A DNA stretch of 64,000 nt from the NCBI GenBank assembly GCA_002633005.1, contig NMRA01000068.1:633505-697504 (forward strand), in the 5' to 3' direction. Under the pieces are notes generated by a model. That model was given only the letters and a program-made list of their open reading frames with translations, made no database searches and was not told the DNA's origin. A program made the position numbers and the translations under genes. This document shows positions 34,860-48,400 of this stretch, in pieces. The DNA is from Phoronis australis. Its lineage: Eukaryota > Phoronida > Phoronidae. Every line of letters begins with the position of its first letter. Position 1 is the first letter of the stretch.

Positions 34860-36290
34860 AGTTGGTTTTTGTTGGTTCTGAAGACTTGAGTAGAAAATGT
34901 GTCCAGGAATTTTTTTCTGCAGCTATTCATATAAAACAATACTATTTCATAGGAGTAGGTTTCCGACGTCAAAAGTAAACACTATATTCGTTGCCATTAC
35001 AACCAACTTTATTTTCAGAACATTATAACATAATTGAATACCTCAAGACCTTGTAACTTTTGCAAATGTTTCCCAAATCAAAATCATTTAATGCCATACA
35101 GCAAAATGAAAGTTGTTCAGTGACGAAACTTATGATGAAAATACTCCCGCGAGTCTGGTCGGACCTTGCGGCAGATGGCAGGAGGTGTGTATGCTACATG
35201 GCGACTAATGGCCTTAAATCAAAATTCAAAAAACACCATTGATCAATTTGTCGCAATTCGTTCTTATAAATGTAAACATGGCTGCGAAACTTATGTTGGA
35301 AAACGTAGGTTGGACTAGTCGACCGGTAACGAACTGCTAGCCGAACATGGCAGCCAAGGCAACCTAAATCTGTAAGTTTCAAAATCTGCAATAACAGAGG
35401 TCTTCGGTGTAACTCGGTCTTTTCCAGTCATTTCTGTGGCCCTTCGATGGTTCTGGAATCTCGTCGCGTTTATTGCTCAGTGCAGCATTTCATATGATGC
35501 GAGCAAAGCCCCTACACCTTTAACACGCTGCAATTTTAAACGCACTGGCAACTATTCGTTGATTTCCAGTGATATCACCTGGTGGGTGATGTTGAAACCA
35601 TTACCAGACGGCTAGCTCATACGATGTTCTGGGATAGCTTTCCGGTACCGGACTCCTAGACACTTAGGTTGGAAAAAGCTTGGACTCTTTCACTCAACTG
35701 CTGCTGCCAATATTGTGCGGTAACGGAACAGCTGGCAAGGGTGGTGAGGTAGGCATCTGATTGAGGGATACTTACATGAAGTCAGTAACTATAACGGATT
35801 ATAGAAAGTACATAACATTTCACTTTTATCAAAATCCGCTCATGCAACATTCAACAAAAAGTAAACCAGAAAAATTCCAAAAAAGACACTAAACAACTTG
35901 GCGTTTTTTGAAATCACGTGGCTTTCACTGGACTGCAAACAAAATACCCTCATGGGTTTACAAAAATTGTGTCACTAGAAGTTTGCTGCAAATACACATT
36001 GCTTTGGGCATTTTACAAACTTAAAACACCCTTTGCTAGTTATGCAAGACATTTCTGCAGGTTAACTAATATTTCCCAGGCCCTAATTAATTTTGGATAC
36101 AATAACAGTCACTATAGATGGTGCACTCAGAGTACTTCACCATCTTACATTTAGCGATAATGTTCAATATACTTTAGAAACAATATGGCACTGACACACC
36201 AATGCCACTTTCAGCGTACTACACAAAGAGGGGAACAAAAAATAAGCACAGACACATAACTCAAATAATGAGATTATCTTATTTTGTACT
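34860..36290. other. intergenic, no gene recognised
   Basis: Short overlapping ORFs in this stretch have no recognisable motif or splice framework. A moderately GC-rich patch at 35130-35720 has no identified function. Confidence 0.45.
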
Positions 36291-37680
36291 CAACAAGAGA
36301 AACAAAGCATTGTATGCTTCCATGGCGCACCGCAAACAGTTCGCTTAGAGTAAGAACACTGGTCAACTAAGCATTCTCACAATTATCCTTCAAATAGTTA
36401 GGTGACAGAGAATGAAACTTAAAAAAATGACTTGAAAATAACAAAAACGACCACTAGGTGGTAAAGAATACGTTAAATTCTTATTTGCCAAATTTCATGT
36501 AACTCAAGATACAGGGGCGAAAGTAAATGAGAGCAAAACAAAGCATTGAAATGGGCAGCACCACAGAAGGTACCACTATGAGATACAAATTATCGCAAAC
36601 ATCTGAAAATGATATCTCGTTATTTTCAAATTTCATGACAATTTGTCAACAAACACTGAAAATACAGAGACAAACAAACAAGTGAAACTGCCATTTAAGG
36701 CATAGTGGTAGTCAGATACGTCAGAAAGAAGTTGTCAGCTGTTGCCACGTTCATAGGAATACACTAGCCAAATTTCACAAACAAAGATCATGTAACTGTG
36801 GACGCAACTATGGTCGCAAAAAATTGCCATAACAGAGAGCCACTCTGAAGTAAATTTCATTTGTGAATCAACGTCAGCTGTGGTTTTTCCAACAGGAACA
36901 CTTCTGCGGATTTTTATGATCTTGTGAGCTGTTTGGAAGATAGAGAAGCAAACACCAGAAAACCACTCACAAAAAATAAAAATAGACACTAGATGATGCA
37001 GAATACATTGAATTCATCTCAAAATGAAATGCATGCATCATCCTCTCCTTAATAGAAATCAATTTTGGCAAATTTCATGAAAATCTGTCCAGGTACAGAG
37101 AAAAGCTTAAAAATAAATTGCCACAAGGAGGCACCGCAGTTGTCGATACCTTCAAAAAGATCTAGTAAGTGGATAACAAGATTCATCTACAGATGCAAAA
37201 GAGACAATTGCCACTACGGGATGTCACTGTCCTCAGATCCATCCAAAAATCAAGGTCAGAGGTGGTGTTCTCTGCAGTAACATGACTGTCAACTTTCATA
37301 AGGAACCTTTCAGTGGTTTGACAGATATGGGTAGACACCAAAAAAACAAATTCATGAATAATGACAATAGGCACTAGACGGTGCATAATAGATTGAATCT
37401 GAAAATGAGAAGGCGTTGTTATCTTCTTAATAGAAAGAAACATTTTACCAAAATTTCATGAAAATCCGTTGAGGAAATCCAAAGAAAAATACGCACACTT
37501 TAAATACTGAAGGTGCACAGCAGTACTCAGATCCATCCAAAAGTCATTATCATCTGTTGTCACAATCCTAGTACATATATTGCAAGGTGTATAGGACATA
37601 CAGCCATGTACGCCAGACAGAAATGATGGCAATATGCGACCACAAAATCATTAATGGGCGCACAAAGTATCATCACACTG
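36290..37680 (-). mobile_element. family-1 repeat, copy G (old, degraded)
   Basis: In the intergenic region, the reverse strand shows the family order but with many changes: a right end resembling aacaagagaaacaaagcatt, modules with ccactaggtggt at 36452 and actagacggtgc at 37372, and a left end aatgggcgcaca near 37655. The divergence suggests greater age. Confidence 0.55.
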
Positions 37681-37941
37681 ACTTCCCTTTTAATTAGGAA
37701 CAGTTTACATTACAAACAACAACAGATTTCACAAATTTGTTGAGCAAATTCAATATAATCCAAGCGTAAGTCTATTTTAGGATTAGGAACCTATCACATC
37801 AAGGTAAACCTCGCAGCCTACAAGCTCGTTCAAAATCTTGTTACAACAGGTTGAATACATGCAGAACGTTGGCCAAAAACATGCCTTGAAAGCAGTTCTG
37901 TCCATAAGCATACTCTGTCTCCAACTATTCAGTTGCCACTA

Positions 37942-38648
37942 AAGGCCCAGTCACACAGCCGATCACGCATGAATCACTCATACAACACGCACAAAATTTG
38001 TGCGTGTTTTGATCGTCGAGAAATTGACCAAATTTTCCGGGTGTAGAGGTTATAAATCACTGACGAATCACCTATGGCCCACGCACATATCAATTACAAT
38101 CACTGATGAATCACTGACATATCGCGCATATCGACGCATACAAGCCAAAATGATATGGTATTCCACGAACCTTCGACGCATGCCTCACGCATGAATCACT
38201 GACGGATCACGTTCAAACACTTTTGTAAGTGACTGTCAGTGGATGTCAGTGGAATGAACGTCATATATGCGTATTTCATTCGTGATATGAAGGTGGGGCG
38301 TCAGTGGACGTACGTGGACGTGCGTGATTTCGAACCAGTTCTGACGCATAAGCACTGATGGCAAACACGTGTCCAGCGCATAATCACGCATACTCGACGC
38401 ATAAACTACGCACGTCAACTCACGAATTACGCACATCGACGCAGAGTTGTGCGTTGGAAAATTTTTGAACCGTTCAAAACTCAAAATCGCGCACAAACCC
38501 CTCTCGACGCACATCCACTTACATTCACTGATGCTCCACGTCGGTTCCACCGACCAATTACGCATACGACGCAAGCTTCACGCATAGGCGAAAATCTGTG
38601 CGTGATTCATGAGTGATTCATGCGTAATCGGCTGTATGACTGGGCCTT
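37942..38648. mobile_element. 707-bp TA-flanked inverted-repeat element
   Basis: The left 40 bp (aaggcccagtcacacagccg, then atcacgcatgaatcactca) are the inverse of the right 40 bp with few mismatches, and TA lies on each side. The interior is an unusual mosaic of short motifs (atcactga, gacgcata, gtcagtgga) that partly mirror each other. No transposase is present, so it is a non-autonomous element in the intergenic region. Confidence 0.7.
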
Positions 38649-38649
38649 T

Positions 38650-40610
38650 AGTTTTAGCCCATTGTGTCATTCTGGAGAGCTCATTGAGAACTTGCTTGGA
38701 GTAACGGAGTCATTACAACTATAAAAATTCTAAACAAATAATACATAATATGTACACAAGAACACTGATATGTTCATTAATGCCTTAAATCCACAATTTT
38801 GTGGAACACAACACCAGAAGACCACACCCAACCACGATATTACATTTATAATAAAAGCCTCCAACTAATAGTCAAGTACAGGCCCGGCTGTATGTGTTTC
38901 ACCCTTCACCATCAAATGTAGAAAGGACAGAACTTTTCCTTAATTATTAGCAAAACCTTCACTAGGTGAATTTAGGAGAGACAAGCGGGATACCCAAACT
39001 TGCACAAAGATTGGTAAGGAAGAATTTGTGGAAGGCATTATGATTAAAGATAACTATTTAACCTTTGTTGCATAGCTGTAATTCTGAGGGTTGTTTTGTC
39101 ATCGATATCAGTCACAGAGCTTTTGTTGAAATCAACTTTTTCAACAACAGTGATCAAACCAGTTAATGCAGGGAGTAGCATTAGAGTGGTCATAGAATTA
39201 CTGTAACACTAAAATTGTGACCATTTACAAAGAAATACCACGATTGCATTTATGGAAATGTGACAAAGGTCTCAGTTAGCAGTTACCATTCCACAAATCT
39301 CCACAAAAGTACTGTTCAGATATCACTCACTTACTGTTACACTGGATTTCTGATGTTTCTTAGTTTTGGTTATGCAGTAGGGTAATACACACTGAATGCG
39401 AGACAAATGGCACAATCTTGTACAATCCCATAGTCAAAATAATTAAGTTTCAATAAATAGCAAGCCAAAAAATGAAACTGTTATATTTCTTTTACGCAAA
39501 AATATTACATGGATGAGGAATTGTTTTGTTCAAAGATGTATTGGTACTTAGTTATGATGCTGATAACGATTCTGATATTGCTGGAGGTGGATGTTTTGTT
39601 TTTTTAATATTGCCTTGTCCTGAGGTAAAATCTTTACCAATCTCATGCTTAGCTGAGCAGTTAGGTTTTTGGCCTACTATTGCACAAAAAACAGAGTCTG
39701 ACTCGGGTTGGCCTTTCAAAGGGATATCTTGGCCATTACGGACAAGATGCCCCCTGTCTATATGATCCAGAAAACTGCAAATGATCTGTCCCAGAACTCG
39801 CCTAAAAATCCATCTAACTGTAGCAATACATTTGTTTTCTGCACTACGTCAAGAAACTTTTAATGGTATCCTGCCTGCCACTCCAGGTGGTACGAATACT
39901 AAATGCTGGTTTCAACCATAGTCCACAGATGACTTGAAGCCATGCCCACATGCTGTTTACTGCATCATCGTTTGGTGGCCTGTCTTTGTTTAATGAATAT
40001 CTGTAAAAACATCAATATTGATTTCATTTTTTCAAGCCACACCTCACATCAATTAGACTTCCATTCCTACACAACACTACAAGGCTTTACCACAAACCGT
40101 ATCTACAGTTATTGTTCTCACAAGAAATGCATTTAATCTCACGATAACACTATAAACTTTGTTCGTGCATGCAACTTTTCTGTGATTAAGGAAGTTATTT
40201 TACCATTATTTTTGTAATGTTCCAAATCATTGTTCTATAACCCCCATTTGAAGCACATAAACAAAAAACATTAAATCAACTTTTGCAACACTCTTAACAT
40301 GATTAAATTTTGTTTCAGAATTTGGCTCGTTTCTTTCTTTAACATTTCAGCATTTTGAGATCCTCTTTCTCCACTGAATAACATGAGTGACTATTACCCA
40401 CTAAAGACTGTCCTTTACCTCCATTGTTCTAATAATTATACAACCCCTGTCCTGGCCTCACTTGGGTTGGGCCAATTAACAGCATATTAACTACACTCCT
40501 CCCAAATAGAAAATTTCTGTATACATGACGACTAAGAACAGTCAGAGAATACATAACAGAAAAGAGTCCCTCAACAGTGCTGACCGCTTGATCTTTCATC
40601 TCCTGTGTCG
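38650..40610. other. intergenic, no gene recognised
   Basis: No exon or repeat is supported. The ORF at 39526-39765 shows no domain. Confidence 0.45.
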
Positions 40611-40989
40611 TTAGGCTAGTTCACAATACGCTATCAGCAGCTTGCACTGCTGTTGATCATGTAAGCTGACTACTCCCGTAACGCCATCAAATCCTTTCCC
40701 CTGGAAGGTAAGTTTGTCTGTGGGTAGTAACCCAGCGTCATCTGTACGACACAAAATGCCGAACCAATGTTTCTCCTTGCTTCGAGCATCGAATATTTCT
40801 CACAAGTGGTTTCTCAGCTTGAAGATGTGCTTGTAGGTATTTTGAGCCCTGTCATTGTCGGCACCAGTTCAGAGCTATTTCAAAATCTGCATAGGACCCC
40901 TTAGTGCCGTGCAGTGCAACTCGAAAGATGAAAATCCTGTGATTCACAGCAGGACTTCCCAGTAAACGAACAGCATGGCTGGCAGGTAT
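40611..40989 (-). pseudogene. unidentified broken coding remnant
   Basis: On the minus strand one frame reads GSPAVNHRIFIFRVALHG and YADFEIALNW. After a one-base shift another frame reads DNDRAQNTYKHIFKLRNHL, an in-frame TGA, then EIFDARSKEKHWFGILCR and about 40 more residues to TAA at 40611. The composition looks like real protein (balanced, with few repeats), and this stretch is noticeably less AT-rich than its surroundings. I do not recognise the family. A frameshift plus a stop argue for a pseudogene; a sequencing error or a gene on another allele are alternatives. It lies between the two genes. Confidence 0.45.
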
Positions 40990-41315
40990 CTATCCAAGTA
41001 AACATTGGCTATTATTATTTGAAAATCGGAACAATACACCAACTGCCAAACTTAAAGTGGTGCATGCACAATTGGTTGAATTTAATTAATGTGAAAATTT
41101 ATCTAGAATAACCAGAAAATCCTTAATTAACCAACTAAGGACAGCTGCAGTCACTTAAGTTTGCCTTTGGTTCGACATTCACTTGGCATAATTGTATCCT
41201 AAGTTTTGGTGTCAACTCTGTCAGGTTAAAACCTAGCACAAGATGGCATACAATAGATTTTTGTAGTTTTATGCAATTTATGTAAAAAGAAGTTTAAACT
41301 TGACATTTAACAATA

Positions 41316-41340
41316 AAACGAGGAAAACACATCCTCGTTT
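41316..41340. other. 8-bp perfect stem hairpin
   Basis: AAACGAGG and CCTCGTTT flank a nine-base loop, a short distance beyond the likely 3' end of MGAT4. Function unknown. Confidence 0.5.
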
Positions 41341-41456
41341 AATTGTTTCCTTATTGTGGCAAAGGAAACTTTTAAAATATTGTGACATTACAAATAAGTA
41401 ACAACTCCACACTGTGAACTTCTTCCGATTTCTATATCCTAGAGTCTGTTCCGAAT

Positions 41457-41504
41457 TTACCACTGATTTTTCCTTTGGTGCTTTAGTTCTGTTTGGAGTC
41501 GGAG
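41457..41504 (-). CDS. MGAT4: candidate last coding exon of MGAT4
   Basis: Following ILSE in phase 0, an acceptor atatttcag gives LRLQTELKHQRKNQW and TAA. Vertebrate MGAT4 ends with a short basic tail after xLSE, so length and charge fit, but the sequence does not clearly match and the pyrimidine tract is poor. The true tail may be elsewhere or be the read-through form. Confidence 0.25.
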   Translation of the reverse strand, partial: LRLQTELKHQRKNQW

Positions 41505-42236
41505 CTGAAATATCGTCTAGCTTCAATACTATATAGTTATGTTAACTGAGTTTCACGAGGCAGTGACTGCAATGTAAATGGAAGTTATGGCATCGTTTTG
41601 CAAACATAAGGGTGATTCACACAATCCATTTTTTCATGTCACACTTGAGTGAAATGAAAAGCACAAAAGTATCACACTTGACACACTTTTTGGTTCTTTT
41701 CTACGCTGGTATGTTCCAATAATTGCATGTACCTTTCACAGACACCACCACAGTGTGGGTTGCAAAGGGTCATGTACCGCTGTTATCGACTTACAAGCCT
41801 GGCAGACGTCATATCATCTGGTCACTTCTGATGTCATGCCTGTCCAACAGAAATTACTGCTGACAAGGTCAGTTGTCCTGAACTTAAGATGTCCTCTGAC
41901 TTAAGACTAATACGCAGCTTCGTCATGGACATCTGTAAATTGCTCGGCACTACTATGCAGGACCGTCTATTAGGCTACTGCCTCTCGCATCTTTGTAAAC
42001 TAGTCACAGTCTGTTGTTGCTCCAGATCACCTGAACTTCCACCAGGATACTGCTTCCCCAGTCCCTCTTGAGTTGTCACTTTCTCAGGTAGTAACTCTTA
42101 ATCCTATTTCACAGAATGCGCCTTTTATCCAGGACCAGAGGAACTTACATGTATGGTAAACTGTTGTAAATCATTTCATAAACTGTCAGTGATAAACAGT
42201 AAAAATCTATCAGTTTTAAAAATCATTATGCATTAC

Positions 42237-42498
42237 CTCACTTAGAATGACCCAATTTTCACTCTCACTGTGCACAGTCAGACGGATCGCTGACAGTTTA
42301 CCAAAATTCTTTGACACCGGAGCCTCGGCAACACCTGCCTCGTTAAACCGGCCAACTTGGAAGTAGTTGCCAGTGACAATGGGGTATAGAAGCTTCTCAG
42401 TCTCATTCAGAGAGGGCGTTGCAGCTGGCAGCAGATCGACAGATGTGTTAAAAAACTTATCCAAAGTGTGCTCCAAGTTTCCACTCTTGAACAAGTAG
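42237..42498 (-). CDS. MGAT4: MGAT4 exon 9 of window
   Basis: Acceptor atatccccag is followed by [20 protein letters not shown], then [25 protein letters not shown] and ENWVILSE. This is the rest of the C-terminal domain, matching SGNxEHxxDxxxNT and GVAEG of vertebrate enzymes. Two ends are possible: splicing at gtaatg after ILSE, or read-through adding VMHNDF and a stop at 42219. Confidence 0.92.
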
Positions 42499-45400
42499 CT
42501 GGGGATATAGAATGAGTACAACATGTAAACAAGATAGGGTCGCATCACTACGTTAATGAACACTGCTGAATAGTCTCTGGGACCTATCTGGTTTTAATTC
42601 CATACCTTCTTCTTATTTCATTTTGCAATAACTTGCGCAAGTTATTCTGACACCAGAATTGAAAGGATGGCCATTCAACTATCAGGTATTGTTTTCAGTA
42701 TAATTCAGACATAATGGAAGATATGAACTTCAAAAATAAAAAATCCGAATCCACATTTGTGCAGGCAAAAAAGGGTACGACAAACCAGTTTTGCAATTCT
42801 TAATATTTCTCAAATGACAAGAGTTGAGAATTATCAAGTGGTCTTACTGTGCCAGTCGTAAAACAATTTTTAAGTTAATGTCCAAATATGGCTACCCTGG
42901 GAAGATTGCAGCATTGAAATAGCTGATCAGACTCATAATAAACTTCCAGAAACTATACATTAGTATGCATTTTTCTTATAACACTGTTAGGAATTGTTTT
43001 AAAGTGCATTTTTGTAGGAAAGGTTATCAAAAATAGGAATTTATGATTCTTATGAATACTGCACAAAAACAAAACAACAAAATGATAATCTTGAAAAGTG
43101 TAACAGCGTTTTTGAGATTTCCTTTTGAAGACTTATATCAGATTCAGTAAAGTCCTACGTAACCTTTAGTGAAATCAAAGATGGTTATCAGATTCAGTAA
43201 AGTCCTACGTAACCTTTAGTGAAATCAAAGATGGTTATCAGATTCAGTAAAGTCCTACGTAACCTTTAGTGAAATCAAAGATGGTTATCCGATTCAGTAA
43301 AGTCCTACGTAACCTTTAGTGAAATCAAAGATGGTTATCAGATTCAGTAAAGTCCTACATAACCTTTAGTGAAATCAAAGATGGTTATCTGATAACCCTG
43401 TTTTAACCTCAGTTGATTTCACATGGAATGACCCAGTAGCCACGTTTTCAAGCAACTAAATCAGACGCTACTTATAATGCACCCAGAAGAATTTTGTGAA
43501 ATTATTTTGGTAGACTTCACTCCAAGCAAAACTAAGATGTCACTTAGCTAAAATTGTTTACAGAGTCTAATGCTACACGGATCATAAGAGAACTACTTGC
43601 TTAGCACTCAATTCACTATGCCTGATCCCGTGATGGTGATTACAAAACCAACGTGACTTCCGGTCATTCAATTGTGATCAACACTGTTAAACTGATGCTT
43701 GAACTAACTACATATACAACTACAACAAGCCTTGGAGCAATAGGGCAATCTTGAAATAGTGCTAGAATACAACACAATTACAATCAAAATGAGAAACAAA
43801 ACAATGCATACTCAGCGTCCAACATTAAGAAAATGCCCAACTCGCAATTGAAGAGTAGGGTAAAGTCTCAGCTCGCCATTTCGGATTTGTGGATGCCAAT
43901 TTTTTTAATAACATGGACGTCCAATAGTTGTCGCTTGGGATGCAGCCAATTGCTAATACTGCTATGCAGCGATGGACTTGGTCTGGAAAGTCATGACCAA
44001 AAACTGGCAAAGAAACGCGACTACTATTGTGAGAAACTGTGAAGTGCTTCATGTAGTTCTGGTGTTATGTTAGAAAGTAAGCATGAATATCCTTCAACAC
44101 CTTTTTAATAACCTCAATGGGTAAGGTCAAACCACCCAAGGACAACGCAAACTTTAGTGAGAGGGAGAGGGTGGCTTAAGGATGCGTGGCAACACTGGTG
44201 ACGAAGGGGGACTGTGCCACTTGAAACTTCAGGCAAGGGGGGGACAGGATAGCAGCTGCGCCACAGAGGCACTGTAATGTTTTCGGTGATTCTTAATGAA
44301 AACATAAACTAACACTAGTAAGAGTTAAAAAAAGTTTACAGAGAAATAACATGTGGAACTCCAACAGCACAAAAATGAGGCTACAAAGTGCTTGACAGAT
44401 ATTGTGGCATATTGTAGGTAAATAAAGCGAGATACAAGACAGTGTTGCTGTGTAATCCAAGATGGCCCTATTACATATTATAGGAAAAGTTACTTGAATC
44501 TGAATAGACATATACCACACGTTATCTCAAACCTGGAGTAAGTTCAAATACCTACCTTTCCACATCAGTGGGTACTTTAAAAACGAAGTTGACATAGTCG
44601 TTAGCCTGGGGTAGAAGAGCCCAGAAGAAAGTCTGACCACCGTAGGCTCGCTCCAAATGGTAGCTTTGATAGACCTTCAGTGATGTCTCACATTTGGCGG
44701 CAGGATTAACATGCGCACGGTGCAGTTGGCCTTTCCCAAAGTCTTTATCCTAGAAAAGGGACAAACATCTGTGAGGCTTCATGTTGAGTTACTACTAAGC
44801 CTTGCTAGTCAGTTTGTTAGTCACATGGTACACAGCAAATGGTACTTCAAGGAAAGTGCTCAGTGACATGACAACCATATTCAGTCATTGTCGTTTAAAC
44901 ACTTGAGAATGATGCTAAGGTGTGAAACGTGTCTATTTTGTGGCATTGCAAAATTCTGTTCAACTAGAGTTGGTGACAAACTTACGCACCACCAAAACAG
45001 CTTTCAATGGAGTATTCTACATACCAGTTTTTCATATTTTTCAACAATTTGTGGACTTCAGTACCAAAACACTATGCTTAAAAACAGTCTCATAACATGA
45101 AAGCACATTTACACTCAGTGTGTTAAGAACCAGTTATCTGTCCATTTTCATACCTTGGAAAGAACAATTAAGATTTGGAGCCAATATTTACATAATCCTC
45201 AACATATGAAAAAAATGAAACTTGAAAAACTGTCAGAAACTAGTCAAGAGACTTGTCAAAGCAATTTACAGTGCTACGCTGTGGACTTAACATGTGTCTA
45301 CTTCTGTCATTACTACAGACTAAGCTGTGGACTTAACATGTATCTGTGATCGAACCAAAAGGTTCAAAAAGCCTTCTGAGTCTAGATAGATTGGGTATAA

Positions 45401-48400
45401 GACACGCCATTCAAATTTTGACGGGCCACTGCAACCTAGCCCGACACAGACACATTACTGGGCATATGGGGAGCCCTGTGTGTCCCGAGTGTGGCACTGA
45501 CGTAGAATCTCCTAAACACCTGGTAGAGTCTTGCCCAGCTTTTTATAGGCTAAGGAGCAACCTACTGGATGGCATTGTTACATGCCTACAACATATAGTG
45601 CATGGCAACAAATGGAAACGTCTGTCCGTTTTCCTAAAGGAGACTGGCAGACTTGAAAACTTTCTTGACGAGGAGCCATAATTGGGGTCTCGTGCCTTTG
45701 CTCAGTTGTTTTGTGCAATGGGCCCAACCATGAGGCCTGCGCACGTCTGATGCACCGCAAATGACATCAGACCACCTGCACTGTTTTTTTAACATGTATC
45801 TACTTCTGTCATTACTACAGACTAAGCTGTGGACTTAACATGTGTCTACTTCTGCCATTACTACAGACTAAGCTGTGAACTTAACATGTGTCTACTTCTG
45901 CCATTACTACAGACTAAGCTGTGGACTTAACGAACGTAGTGAAGCTTCATGCAACAAACAACAGGAAATACTAAATGTATCAGCAAGGGAGAGAGGTTCT
46001 CCTTACCTTCAATTTCTGTGTCTTGCCAGTGAGTGATGAGTGAAGTCCAGTATGTTGGAACAGAGATGGCTTGAAGATCTTCTTCAGTTCTTGCTTGGAA
46101 CGGGAACAATGTTTCTGTAGACAAAACAACATGTCGGCATCATCACAATATTCCCAATATCTTTGCAAAAAAGATGTAAACTTCACAACACAATGTCTTC
46201 TTAATGCCACTGGATGTTTCATCTGGCTAAGTGAACAGAGCAAAACCAAAGGACCTTGCAAAATATTCATTAAAGGGACACGCAAAATGCACGAAAGTAC
46301 TATAGATAATAGCAAAGAAATAACAAAGAAGCATATTATACAAAGAAGCTTACGCATACAACAAACAATATGTATAATTATACAAAATTAGCAAAAGCAT
46401 TAGATTTGTACTGGCTTTGTTATTGAGATCAGAAGTAAATTATCAATTATATCAAACACTTCTAGAAGATTGGGGTGGCAACAATACTGGAGGTGTGTCC
46501 ATTTGACAACAACTAATTAGCATGACAAAAGTTTTTTGACAAATTGTCATAGTTCTGTTAGTGAATAAGAGTAGTGGAACACGCTCCACTCAATCAAATG
46601 GCTTCAAGTTGTTCACGTTAATTTCATCTGAAACTGGTGAGATTTTACTAATAAATACTCATTGACATAGATGTACCGACTGGCACATGTAATAATACAC
46701 TATATACACTAAGCGCTAGCAGTTGTCTCTTCTCAGACACTTAGACATATGTCAAGATTGAAGTTAATCATTGGTAAGTCTACTACAGGGCTAAATGTCA
46801 CTTTCATGCTGACGAGCACCCATAACAGATTTTGGTAATGATATCGAATGGAAAGACTGGAGGAAAAGTTCTAAGCTTTGCAATTCATTAAGAAACAGTC
46901 TTTACCTAACATCAAACTTACATTGTCCTTCTCGGGATTACATGCTTTGACGTAGAGAATGTGATCCAGCAACCAATCAATTGGCTTGTCTTTGTGGAAC
47001 ATCAGGAAAAACTCAGCTATCATTGATAGATCTGATGTGCGAAATAGCTTACCTAAAAATTAAGGACGTTTAAAAAGTTGCTGTTTAAAAGGACAAGTGA
47101 CAACCTTACTCCCACAAAACTAAAGAAATATATTATTTGGTTCAACTTCACATTTTTCAACAACCACCTCATCCCTACAGAATGGACCCACAGTACATAA
47201 GAAAAGTTACAGACAAAGTATACAAGGCAAATTGGATTTGCATTTAGATACATGTATGCAGCATTCTATTAATGAGTTCTATGTTACATCAGTTGTGTAG
47301 TAGTAAGGTGCGTAACAATACATTAATACCAGTCGTGCTACTAGACCACAGGCCAAGTCTAAATTTAAATTAGCAACAATCGTAGGTAGGCTACAAAAAA
47401 AATTCTTGGCTAAAGTACAAACTTGTTCCATTTGTAGTAGACAATAATAATTTTTCACCTATAAAGCCAAGTCTGGAGAACTCTAACAAGATCCATTCTT
47501 GACCTTGTTGTTCTTGTGCAAATGACCTGATGGCTGACACATACCCTGGCTTTGTTATGATGTCATCTTCCAACTGAAAAATAACTGAACTTTTCAGCAT
47601 TGGAATAAATAACACTATCAAGACCTAAAGATCGATTCCCTCTACTTTCAATCCAAGAGTTTCACACGTTAAATTTCTGTGACCATTTTTAATTGACATG
47701 TTTCGACCGAAAAAAAATCAAATGAAAGAGCCGTTTACAGTGCATATCCTAAGATGTTAAACATCTCTGCAAAGGCCGATATGACAGTCACAGATTTCAA
47801 AATACATACCTGGCAGCTGTTTTCATTTTGATCATCATACATGACTACTGGTTACTAAAGCAACGTAAATTTTGTGACAATAAATATGGGTCATATTTCA
47901 GCCGTCAAAGCTGAAGATTCCAGAATTAACGTTTTCTTATCCAATAAATACACAAAACACACCGAGAGTCACATACATGAGGTAACACCCCACTCAACAC
48001 TATTCCACGTTATCAACCTTGATCGAATTTGTATTTATATACGCTTCGAATTCCTAATAAGTTTCTTCCTATTCTTCAGCAAATTTTTTAATACTTCACT
48101 CAGACTGTTCACATGGCGGGATCATATCCTAAATGTATGTACTTGCACGTTAGGTTACAAATTTTCTCTAATAAAAGAAACGATTTTAAATGTAACCATT
48201 TATTACTTGAAAAGACATAACAAAGATGAAAACAATGGTAATTGTGCACTGGACTTGTAAGATTTCCTACAAATAGTTAAATAACAGCAACATTAAATTT
48301 GAAATTGTAGTTACCGAGGAATCAGAGCCTGAGTTGCAGACAATATATCTAGCAAGTGAGACAGAAGTGTCATATAATTAAGTTTTGTTCCAGATATTAC

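Noticed and set aside
38236-38574. 112-codon minus-strand ORF
   Set aside because: It lies wholly inside the 707-bp inverted-repeat element and is made of its short repeated motifs; no protein-like signature.
45578-45760. 60-codon minus-strand ORF within the LINE fragment
   Set aside because: It is the reverse-strand shadow of the plus-strand LINE ORF, which has the recognisable zinc-knuckle motif.
47874-48260. 128-codon plus-strand ORF in an MGAT4 intron
   Set aside because: Antisense to the gene, AT-driven composition, no motif, no splice or promoter context.
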